64,000 bases of DNA from Centropristis striata (lineage: Eukaryota; Chordata; Actinopteri; Perciformes; Serranidae). The position numbers and the translations under genes were made by a program. The notes beneath the pieces were generated by a model. That model was given only the letters and a program-made list of their open reading frames with translations, was not told where the DNA came from and searched no databases. The stretch is from positions 34,128,025-34,192,024 of the forward strand of contig NC_081526.1 in NCBI RefSeq assembly GCF_030273125.1. Direction: 5' to 3'. The first letter of the stretch is position 1. Each line of letters starts with the position of its first letter. Below are positions 39,901-51,900 of this stretch, piece by piece.

Positions 39901-42900
39901 TGGGATTATGCAGTATAAATTACAGCTTTTGCTGATACTTACATTTACATATGCTCACTGTAATTTTTACGGTGAAGTTCTGGCAACCACAGCTGCCAGA
40001 ATTTTACCATAAATTAAAAAGATTCTTTTTTTTATAGTGTGATCCTGCAGTCGAACTTGTCAAAATAAAAAGCAAGGACGGACGGATCCACACACACATG
40101 CCACCAAATGATCCCATGCAGGCTTGCGCTTGGCGGGGATAAAAAAAGAAAAAAGAAATGAACATGTAATGGTTACAATAGAGTTCGGTTTTGTTCACAG
40201 GGTTTAATTGGGCCCCACAGACCTGTTCTTTACACTTCCCCCAGGTTTCTTCCAGAGAACAGACTGGCAGCTGTGACTTTGTTATGCTGAAGAAACTGCA
40301 TGAGACTTTTATGTGTCACGGCAGTAGATATAAAAGAAAATGTAACACAGTTATTTATCACACCAGAGACACATTGCTGTGCCTGTGTCCGGTACCAGTG
40401 AGATTGCTTGTTGCAAATCAGACTGAGTGATGTCCTCCATGGAAACAGCTCTGCGTCTGTGAACTAAGCAGGCCTGATAATGACCTCTGTGTGCTTGATG
40501 AGATTGAGACAGCAGAGTTTCAGAGGTGCTGTCTTCTCCTGAGATGGACGGAGCAGATGTGTTCATCATCAAAGTGACATTCTGAATCTATGGAGAGTAA
40601 TGACCTGCTGCTGCACCACTGTCTCCACTTGTCTTAGGAATTCATCTTAATCTTGCTCTCTGCTCTACTAGACTGCTGCGTCAAAGGTTTCCATAGATCC
40701 TGTTCCGCTTTTTTTATGGTCAGCTGCCTTCTGTGCATTTGAAGAGATTGATTGAAGAGAGTGTCAGAGTATTCATTTTTTTCCAAATGCTTGCTAATGG
40801 ATGCATGCATGATACAGGACCACTAATTAAGCCAATCATCAGCTGCAATAACAGAAACACGCTCTTCTTTACCAGACTTCTGACTATTTAAATCAAATGA
40901 AAATGTCTCAGAAGACCTTCAGACAGATCACAGGTAAAAACTGTATTGTGTTGTTGTTGTATGTGTTGTATCAGTGCATTTTGTTCAGCAAATGACAAAA
41001 GCACTCTGCGATAAACCTGACCAGTGTTGATTAGTGATTAGTGAGGACTGGCTTGGTCTTAACAATTAAAAATTATTGATGGTAACTTGATGGGTTTGTG
41101 TAGGATCTCCCTGTGTTGAGCGCATAGACTGTATATAAAAAAAGGACGTAGTCACCGTGAAGTCACCCATTGGTTTGTGGCCTCTTGGAAGCATCGAGTT
41201 CATCGTTACACTTGTCGCCATCTTGTGTCGCCATCTTGTTTCTGACACGGGGAGCAGACCATATCTGGACTGTGGAGGAGGAGAGGGATCTGATCACTGA
41301 CTACAGCCTCTCTACACCTCAACCTGACTGAGAGAAGCTGCTGCTAATTCATGTTAGTATTAACTGGAGCATTAACTGGGATGTTAGTTTTGGCAAAAAG
41401 CAAAATGTACGTCACTTATCTAAGAAAACTGAACAGCGACTCCTTGGAGTGTCTGTTAGTCCAACCAAACACTAAACAAGATATCTTTACTGAACAAAAC
41501 TTTCAAATAAACTGTCATTAAGTGAAAATACAGTGAAAGGGTTAAAGTTATGAGACCAAACCGGTAAACATCCTTTTTTATATCTATATAACGTTATATA
41601 TAACTTTATTGACACGTTGCCGTGGATACGCATTGTTCTGCTTCTCTCCTGATGACGGCTCACCTTGTTAGTGACCTGTCAATCAAAGGTAGCCATGCTC
41701 TAAATCATACGATTCTTTATCTTCTATTTTATTCTAAATGGGGCCATTATTAGAACTATTAACATGAAATTGTCTTGAAGAAGATTTTTACTAGCGATTG
41801 AGACCATAGTGTTGTTCTAAAAAAACAAAAAGTCTGGTCCGGTATTCGCTCAATGGGCTTGGCATGAAAAGTCCGACATACTATCCACGAGTACAAGCGA
41901 GTCTTGATGAATAGAGCCATGCAGCAGCATGTAGTAAATGCTGCATTAGAGGGGTTTAAAAAGGGGTCAATGAATGAGAACGGGTCTGAGCGGTGGGAGG
42001 GAGGGGAGGGGTCAGTGTTAATTGGATGAAGGTGATGGAATTTGAGAGAAAAAGGGCAGAACAGGCTGACCAGTGGGCTCAACTGATGATTAGAGGAGGT
42101 TCAGTCCTTAACCTGAGTTAACTTTTATGTAGATATCCAGCTCATTTTTGTAACCCATCGCATAAGAATGATTAAAAAAAATATGGAATGAATACGAATA
42201 CTAATTCAGTCCCTGATATGACGCCAGAAATGCTCAAGAAAATCAAGCTTGTTTTTAACATCACTGCATTTCTCCATTTAGAAACTATGTCCATACACCT
42301 TTTCTCTTCTTTTTCCCCTCATAATAATGTTTTATTCATGTCTTCTTTCTCAACCTTCCAGTGTCTGTGTTTCAGACTCTCAGCGTTTGTTTTAGCAGAC
42401 AGGCAGAGTCAACAGCGTCAGGATGACTCAGATGTGAGAAAAGCACCAATTAAGTGTCAGGCTGTGATATTTAGATCCAAACGCCACCTATACTGTATTC
42501 TAAGCTGTGCAAATCAAATACTAGGAATTATTTACAAGTGCTGTGTGGCCCCAGTGTGCTGAGGACGCCGCCACACACACTCACAGCCGTCTGTTACTCT
42601 CTAACTCACCCCTCCCTCCCCTCATGTGTCACCCATCGCTGACAGCCTTATCAAGGAGTCATCACAGACCTGTCACCTATGAGTGCTGTCTGCTGAGCGA
42701 TGTTGACATCTTTTTTGAAGGAGAAGAAGAGGAGCAGTCGAGTTCCGATTACTATTTCATTTTTTCTTCCGGGAGAATTCTTGTGCGGTGAAAAGGGAAG
42801 TCCAAATCAGGAGTGAAGGCTGTGTGGAGAGCACGGTTGATCTTTAGCTGAGGGGAGTGGAGAGGCTCTACAGCACATGGTTATCATACCACTGTGGGCT

Positions 42901-45900
42901 GAGCTCATTGTAACAGTTATGATAATGCTCCTGCTGATTAGCATGCAGAGAGTATTGAATCATTATCTCAATGAATCCTGAAACAAAGCTTGGTGAGTGG
43001 ATGTTCTCGGGTCATTTCATCACACATTCAGGGGAAACTAGTGGCTGTGTAAATAGGTGTCACTGCAGAGTGACATTTATATGAACAAGCCGTACTTGAA
43101 TGCACTTATTTACACGTAATTGCAAAATAATCACCCAGAAAGAGAAGCTCCAGCTCCACCTTTGTTTTCTGTATGGTTTTAGTAACATTTACCATAATTA
43201 AAAGTGGTAAATTATTTGTTTATTTGGCTTTGTTGCTTTGACTTCAGGCACAATTCAGACTCCTTACTCCGAATCAGAAACAGTTTTATTGCAATGTAGG
43301 TTTTCATATCAAAGGAGTTTGTCTTGGTAATTTGATGCAAAGAATAAACAAACTATAACAGAAAATATGAATAAAAAAATAAAGGAAATTTCTGTACAAA
43401 TATAGCTTGACTGCTGCAGTGGAAGAGCTGCACCCTGCAGTTTTGTGCAAGAATGTGCTAAATATTGATTATAAAGATGTATGTTAATGTAAAGCAGAAC
43501 ATGGGATTTGGATCAGGATCAGGATCAGAGTCAGAGTCAGCAGCAGCCCCGGGCCGTGATGATGAAACCAGCTGCAGTCTGGAGTTTGTTCTTGTGGTGA
43601 TTTACAGAATGTTATGTTCTGACCTGGCTCAAGTGGCCAAAACAAAGGGAAAGACACCATGAAACATGAAGTTTTTACAAAATATATTTATTGAAATCAA
43701 GAGAGCTCAGTGGTGACTGTTGTGTGCAAAGTGCAAAAGAAAAGTTAACTAAAAAAGTGAACTAAATCAACGTTGGCATGATGCCGTATACAGTACACAG
43801 TGGCTTGACCAATGGCACACTAGCAATAACTCTCCTCTCATCTGCCAAATCACCTTTCGGATAAGAATGGCGGCATTCTTGTATAGTTCCTATATTTCTG
43901 TAGCCTGGGTATACCCATACTGCCTTGCACGCTCGATTTCATTTCGAACTGCGAAAGGGTCTGGAAACTACAGCTGTTTCTTAGCCCTGTTTTAGGGATC
44001 CAATCACAGAACGGGGAGGGACGGCAAGACGATGACGCGTACTATTCGACAGATGGAAGCTTGTAGTTTTGTAGTTTTCTTACGGATCCAACATGGCTGC
44101 AGCAGATGCAAAGCTCTCTTTCGATCTGTAGACGGTGTTTTAAATAGTTAAGAGCGAAAGTTTATTTCAAAAGAAGAACAACGTTTGATTTTACACTCCT
44201 GTTTCACCACCAAAAAGGATGTTTTAGCCTTGCTTCCAACAGGATTTGGCAAAAGCCTAATCTACCAACTAGCCCCGCTACCGCTCGCTGCTGTAACGCC
44301 GGTGATCTCGCTACGAGCCGGGGGACAGTGGAGCCGCAGAGACCCGCAGCAGCTCGTCTATTGACCATAAAATCAGTGAATGTGTGTGGCTGAATGACAT
44401 GAGGGGGAATAAGGCGTAGAAATAAATAATCTTGCAGAAAGCGAGAGCTGGAGAAGCAAAGCAGCAGCAACACTCTCTCACAGACACACACACACAGACA
44501 CACACACACACACACACACACACCAACACTGCCGGTAGACTGTGAGCTGAAACTACAGAGCAGCCAGAACATGCTGCAGAAAAACGTTGCAGAAGCAGAA
44601 TTGAGCATTTTAGTCTCAAAGTAGAGATGGGCTAGTCTGGCTATGTAAACATCAATTTCTGTTGCTCTACTATGTCATCTGGTATAACTGATCTGATTGG
44701 CTAAGAGCTACTTACAGACGCTTTTGATAGACCAATAAATGGCTCTGGAGGATCATATACCACACCTCCTCTACGGAGAAATTAATTGGTGGTTTCCAGA
44801 CTAGATCTCATTTGTGATTAGTCTGGTGTTAGCCAGGCTAATATTTCTGTTTGTTACACTTAATTCCCCTTTTTAACATTTGCTGCTATTGCAACATTTT
44901 GTAAATGAGGGAATGTCACTTAAAGCAGTATTAAATGGGAACTGTGCGTATAATTTGTAACCACAGCAGTTGAAAAGAAATACAACTATTTGTTTAGTTT
45001 ATTCTTGATGAGCAAGACTCTCTGATGTGATGTTTTCATAACCTTTTACTACCTTCAAAAGTCCCAAACGGACTCATTACCTGGTACATTCTTGGTCAAA
45101 ATGCAGCTTTACAGCCTTTAAAATCGAGAAGCCCTCTTGACCTCCTGTGAAGCTTTGGCGACCCCTAGTGGGGGTTGTGACCCCTGGGTTGGGAACCAGT
45201 GGCCTACATGGATGCAATAAATTGGCCTAAAAAAACAACAGATCCGTTGTAGATTTAAAGTTGTGTCATAACTAAACTTAATGGTAACCTTAATGTTGAT
45301 ATGGCACACTGATTAACAAGAAAATGTAAAAATGGCACTTAAACTCGTAAAAAATTGTATACATGTCAACTCAATAGGAAAAAGAAAAGCAAACAACATA
45401 AGCAACGACATCCACAAGTATATTTCTTTTTTTGTTCCTTTTGCACACATGAACTAGGACACAGAAATATCCCATCATGGTTCTCATATCCAGGGAACAC
45501 TGGCATTCTCCTCTTTCCATTTATATGCAGATATGTGCGTTGACCTTTGGACACACAGGCAAAATGCCAAGCAATTTCATGTTTTTTTCATAAAAAGGAC
45601 ATAGCTAGTTCCACTCACTCTACTGCTGGCATGCCAAGTGGTGACCCTCCTGAGCAGCCTTTAATTGTCTGCATTATCTGGTGCACATAGGGAAATGTCT
45701 TCAGAATGATTTTCATTGTGTGTAACTTTGTATTATTCCTCTCAGAGTATCTGCTCTGATGATGAATCGACTGTATTAGTCATAATCATTGAATGTATGT
45801 CCCTGTTTTCTTGGCTGTTAAGGCACTAATCATGATGAATGGAGGGAGGCCAAAGGTCTGCTCCTAATAACAGTGAGATTGTTTTTGCTTGTGTTTTTTT

Positions 45901-48900
45901 TTTTAGGTCTACCAGCACTCTTTCTTTGCATCATATCTGATTTACAACCTGTATACAAGGTGAGTTAACAATGAATTCAACATTGTATAATGAAATTATT
46001 ACTATCGTGCATTTATAGTCAGAAGGCAACAACACAGTGAAATTTCAGCTGCCGTGACCAAAATATGTCTTTGTGTTAAATAAACAGAAGTAACTGCACT
46101 GTAAAACCAACTTGTTGTTTCAACTAAAATATTTGATTGTTTGTTGTTTGTTGTTGTTTGTTGTTGTTGCAAATTTCCGTGAAACTGACACGGATTTCGC
46201 TACAATGCAAGTTAATGACAGTCATATCCCGTGGCTATTCCAACATACAAAGTGATTATGTACATTCACTGAGTGAATATTTAGAAAATAAAACATATAT
46301 TTCTCACTAGAAATGTGATCAAAATCCATTTTTATGCAGAAACTAAGTCAAAATATTGATTTTTTTCACTAAAAATGGGAGAACTGTACGCCATGTTTTT
46401 TGTTCTGACCGCCGGGATCTTAAAAAGTCACGTGACTTGGAACAAACCAATAGGAAAAAATATCCATGGAATAGCCACGGGATATGACTGTCATTAACTT
46501 GCATTGTAGCGAAATCCGTGTCAGTTTCACAGAAATTTTAGTTATTCCGTGGCTATTCCACGGATTTTGAGTTAAACAAATCCGTGGCTATTTCACGGAT
46601 TCCTGTGAGACCAGGTTCACATGATGTGTCTCCTGGAAGTCACTAATGATGATACACATTATTTACCTATTGCATACTATACATTTGCTCTGTGACTGTT
46701 AATGTGTGCAGGACTGGTGTGTGTGTGATGCTCCATGTGTTTTTTATTGTCCTTGCATCAGAGAGGTGCGAGAGCTGAATCCTCCAGAGGTTTCAGATTC
46801 TGTCCTCCAGTTCGCCTCATGGGGAGTTCACGGTCAGCAGCTGGTGAGTTTACAGAGCCAAATAACAGCAACTCTCACATGAATCTTCCATTATTCACTC
46901 AAAGATGCAGGAGAGGCTCGTTTCATCCTGGAGCAAAAGATACCTTGTGTGAATAACATATTTTTATTGAAACATTTTCCCGTAATTAGCCGAGGAAGTA
47001 AAAGAAAAACACATAATTACTTAACATCTACATATGTGTCTGCTCGTCAACAGATGCAGGCACGGTTCATTCTTGCCCACAAGACTGCTTGAATCATTAA
47101 GTATTAGAGTTTTTCCACAGCACTGGGTAACACAGAAAACATATGTGTAATATTCATATGAGAAGTGATGAAATACCACCTCTGGGTATCAGAAAGCATG
47201 CATAAATAACACGGCTGCAGTCTGTGTGGAAAAGCTCAAATTATGCAGGACAGATATATGAGATGTGAACTGATATATACATAGCTATAAGCTATTCTGT
47301 GCACACTTTTTTTAGGCATTTTTGGGGATATTTTGTCCATTTGTTCCACACATTTTTGGGCCTTTTTAGGGATGTTTTGTTGATTTGTTACACACATTTT
47401 TTAGATCTTTTTAGGGTTTTTTTGTCCATTTGTTACACACATTTTTTAGCCATTTTAGGGATGCTTTGTCCATTTGTTACACACATTTTTTTAGATCTTT
47501 TTAGGGATTTTTTTGTCCATTTGTTACACACATTTTAAGGCATTTTTTGGGGCTATGTCGTTCATTTGTTATACACATTTTTTGTCCTAACTCCAACCCT
47601 TCGGACCGTCGCTTTGACAAACAAGCAATTCACTTAATTCAATTAATGTCAGCTTGTGTTTTGGTGAATTGTAATGTTGATTTTTCATTATTTTCTGCCA
47701 CTTTATAGACCAGACAATAAATCCAGTTATTGAAAGATTAATGAGCAGATCCAATAAACCTGGCTACATGCAGACAGGTGAAAATCAATGTCTATTTGAT
47801 GTCCTATGTAAAACCGTGTGATTTATAATTGATTGCATTCTTAGAATCCTCTCTGCTCTGAGCTCCAGGCTCATCAAACGCTGTTTTTGAATTGAGAGTA
47901 AACACAAATTCCCTCTAAACTAAACTATGAAGCGAAGCCAGCAACAGTTCTACTAATCAAGCTGTTGCTGGAAGACATCTTATTGGGCGACCAAAGCTCT
48001 CAGTGTGAGTAATCCCTCCACGGTGCAGAGTATCATGCACACAATAATCAGTCCCTTATTTTCTCCAGTGCAGACATGGAAAGTAATTAACCAATAGATA
48101 GCATTTATCTCAATTCCTCAGTATTTCTACCTGTCGTCAGTGGAACCTGTTCTTAAGAAGCCCTGCAGAAGTGTGTTACAGTTATTACTCATGAGCTCTC
48201 CCTGCATGTTCCTCTGTGTTATGGCAACACTCACTGAATGATTTTTTTTTATTAATAGGCATATTTTCTGTGTGAAATCAGTTCACCAGGTTCAAACAGA
48301 GATGTGACTTCCAGCGTAAAGCATAAAAGGTGGCAGGAATGTAGAAAATCATTTAATTGCATTCCGGACTGAATGAGTCAAAGCCAGTGGTTGTAGGTAT
48401 TTTGTGTAACTTGCTGTTTGTGTTTTCAAGGGAAAACTAATACTTTTTCTTTATCCTGCAGATATATATATTTGAAAACAACATTTACTACCAAATGGAT
48501 GTTCAGAGCAGCTCGTGGAGGCTCACCTCTTCTGGACAGGAGGGGATCATCTTCAATGGCATCACAGATTGGCTGTATGAGGGTAATGTTGCCTATACAT
48601 CAGAAGACTTTGATAGGATTTGGAAAGACTCCCGGAAAACTCTAGTCTCACACCTGCTCACATGTAAAGACAAGTGTTTAGAGTTTTTAGTCCCAGCCTA
48701 GTCTCACACTGAGATTTTAGACAGACTGTGAATTTTGCAGGGTCACTATTTACAAGACTACAACTAGATTTTTTTAGATTTTTTTTCCTACCATGCAATT
48801 TTTCTCCCATTATGCTCTTAGTAAAAACTTACGAAATGGAGGAGAAGCAGCTTTTGGCTCCAGCTGCTCTAGTGTGTAGTGGTTTGTGTTGAAAAAGCAA

Positions 48901-51900
48901 CAACAAAAAGAAGAGAAGACGCCACAAAATGCCCCTAACAAAGCTGAAAAAGGGTTTGTTTTTCTAAGATGAAAATTTGAGTATTTAACAGTAAAAACAG
49001 ATTTAAGGAAGAATAAAGGAAAGGCGCATTGAGAAATGAATTCATGATATACATTTATGTCCTATTTAATTATAATTTGTTTAATTGAAGAATTATATGT
49101 ATCAACTCTATTAACTTTCATTTATTTCATCATAAATGAATCATTGATTATTTATTACTTATTTATGTATCCATTTATTTATCAATTTTAACTGGGTCTC
49201 CTTACTGTTCTGTTATCTAAGAAACAGCGCCCCCAAAAATCCCGCTTGTGGCCGTAAATATATGACATTACTATATTTTTATTGAGGATTGAGCTTAATA
49301 GCATTATTGTGATTGTTCTCTTAACTGCTGAGGAACCCTCTTATTGTCAATATATTGTCACATGTAATGTAGGGAAGGTTGGGGTGGATCCATGGGTGTG
49401 ACTTAAATAGATGAGACCACTCTTTTATGTCCTCATACAACAACATATACCATTCTATTTAAATAACGTTTGTAGGTTTACACATGGTTAACATTGTTAA
49501 ACAAAACTTCTTGGTTAGGTTTAGTAAAAGATAATAGTTTAGGTTGAAAAAATCACCCTGTAGGTGACTTAACTTTTATATGCAAAAGTTAAAATAATGA
49601 GAGAAGAACAACTTCTCCTATGTTTATTTCACCGATCCATCCACTTGGACCCCTCCATATGCAGACTTTGTCGCTCTTTATAGTCTGTCCCATGACTTCC
49701 TCATTTCCTCCTGTCATAATTTGCTGTCACCGCATAGCAACAGATATAAATATGGGTCATAATAAGATGCTTGCGCAGGCTACCTATACAACAATTTTTG
49801 GGGGATGTTGGTCTGGAGCAATCTGTTGAAAAATGGAATAAACTAAGATTAAAATAAGGAGCAGTACAGGAAACAGAAAAAGGAAATATTTTAAACAACT
49901 TAAAGGCAGGATTCTGAAGACTGATTTGTCTTCTCTTGGTTTTTCAGAGGAGGTTTTGCACACACAGGTGGCCCACTGGTGGTCACCTGACAGCTCCAGA
50001 CTGGCCTACCTCACCATCAACGATTCACTGGTTCCAAACATGCTGCTGCCCCGCCTGACAGGCTCGCTCTACCCCCGGGGGAAGGAGTACCCGTATCCAA
50101 AGGTAAAAGTTCCATCCTGGGTGATTAAATCACAAGTGAACAGGTCTACGTACATCTGTTCACACCTGACATTAAAAGACATCTCGACATGAGAACTGAG
50201 TGACTGACCAGTGATCGGATGTCACTCTCCGCTTTCTGCAAATCATCACAGAGTTACAAGATATAGCTAAAAGCAGCTTTTAGGCAGGTGATGAAATGAA
50301 GGAATGTGTTTAGTAAAAGGGGTCTGTGATCTGATCAAACAAAAGACTAAGGCCCCGTTCACACGAGGACGGTCTGAACAGAAGACGCAAAAGTGGCGTC
50401 GCGTCTTCACTTTTTATTCCTCGTTTAGACGAGCATTTTCGGGAGGAAATCTGCTGCATACGGTGACGCAAAAGTGTGTGAAATTCGATTGTATGCATGC
50501 CAGGCAGCATCACTTAAAGCGATAAGAGCATCTTTGGGCATGTGGAAGTTTTCATGCCACACATTTTCATCAGCTACTCCTTCCACAAAGTTCTCCACCA
50601 TCCACTAGATCTCCCAGGTCTCGTTCACAGCCGTCTGGCTCGCCTCCGACCAATCGGTGCATCCAAAATGTGATAGAGGTAATTCCAGATCCTTCTCTGT
50701 TCACTAATACTATCTGTACATATCCTGTACATTTGGTGGAAAGACTCCTGTAAATTTATTAGAGCTGCCAGAGCAGCTTGAAGGTCCGACGCATGGAAAT
50801 AATCCCACGTTTATTTATTTTCCTGTACTGGAGCATGTATGTGACGTAAACACATACGTGACGTGAGCAGATCAGATCAGAGTTTTGTGTCTTGTCAGTG
50901 TAGACGGACACGCTACGGCGGAGCGGATTTAACTTTTCCACTTTGGAGGGTGGTTTCAGATTTTTGCGTCTTTAAGCCCCCAAAACGCCGTCACCGTCTA
51001 AACGAAAGGCACTTCCGATAAAATATTTTGTCGTTTTTACCCGCGAGCGTCCTCGTGTGAACGGGGCCTAAAACTGAAATTCTTCTTGCAGGCAGCTTAA
51101 TAGCATTGCATTGTAAATACCATCATATTGCCCAGCCTTATGTAGCTATATTATACATACTTTTGAATTTGGGTACATTTTATGACACTAAAATAATAAA
51201 GTTATTGTGCATATTTGGACAAGAGTGTGGAGCTGGGGAAGAGCAAGCTAAGGTACCAACAAATTATTGTGCTAGCTAGCTTGAGTCCGTTTGGTTTGTC
51301 CAAATCACAGTGAAATTGATACATTTGGTTGGTTTTGTGTTTAGTCTGGTTTCTTTCACAGAGCAGAAATGTAAGTGGACCAAATAAAAAAAGGGATTAG
51401 CAGAGGGGTGTGTACGAAGATGGAGGGCTGAAATCTACTGACACTATTATTTCTTATTGGTTGAAAAGTTGGCGGTGAAGACCCTAAACATAGAAATAAA
51501 CAATGCAACATGGAATTGAGCGTAAACTGAGTCAGTTTGATTCAAGCGGCATTATTCTGCTTTGGTTTTCACCAAACTAATGTGGAGAGAAACGTTCAGA
51601 AGGAGCTTCTGTTGAGGCTCCAGGGCATCAACATTGTGTTGATCCATTATTTCCACAGACGATGTGCTGCGATCAGACAGCTGTAGAATCAGAGAAGGAG
51701 AGCCTTGATGCTCCTACCACCATCTGCTGTTACCACAAAGGCAAATATTAGGTCATTCTGAGCAATATGTTGATAATTCTGCAGTGACATATAATCTTTA
51801 GCTCAGTGGCAACCTACAGAGTGAACCTGAAGGACACAAGTTTCATCTTTATAAGATATAGTGTGTTCATCTCATCGATTATGTTCAAAATGAACAACAA

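Larger units (their letters stand above)
43901..44840 (+). mobile_element. TAGCCTGG transposon with 9-bp TSD, copy retaining helicase Walker A
   Basis: Left end TAGCCTGGGTATACCCATAC, right end GTTAGCCAGGCTA. It is flanked by a perfect 9-bp duplication ATATTTCTG (43892-43900 and 44841-44849). Inside are the RecQ-like start, Walker A and a CA microsatellite (44483-44523). It aligns with the copy at 32229 on both sides of the helicase part. Confidence 0.87.

Noticed and set aside
42188..42562. 124-codon frame in intron 5
   Set aside because: No recognisable domain and ordinary AT-rich composition; a chance frame.
44204..44619. Minus-strand frames of 134 and 102 codons
   Set aside because: They run through the CA microsatellite and oppose the helicase-derived frame; shadows.
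46762..46768. Alternative acceptors in catcagagaggt
   Set aside because: Only the first AG restores Arg-Glu-Val in frame; the other two shift the frame or drop conserved residues.
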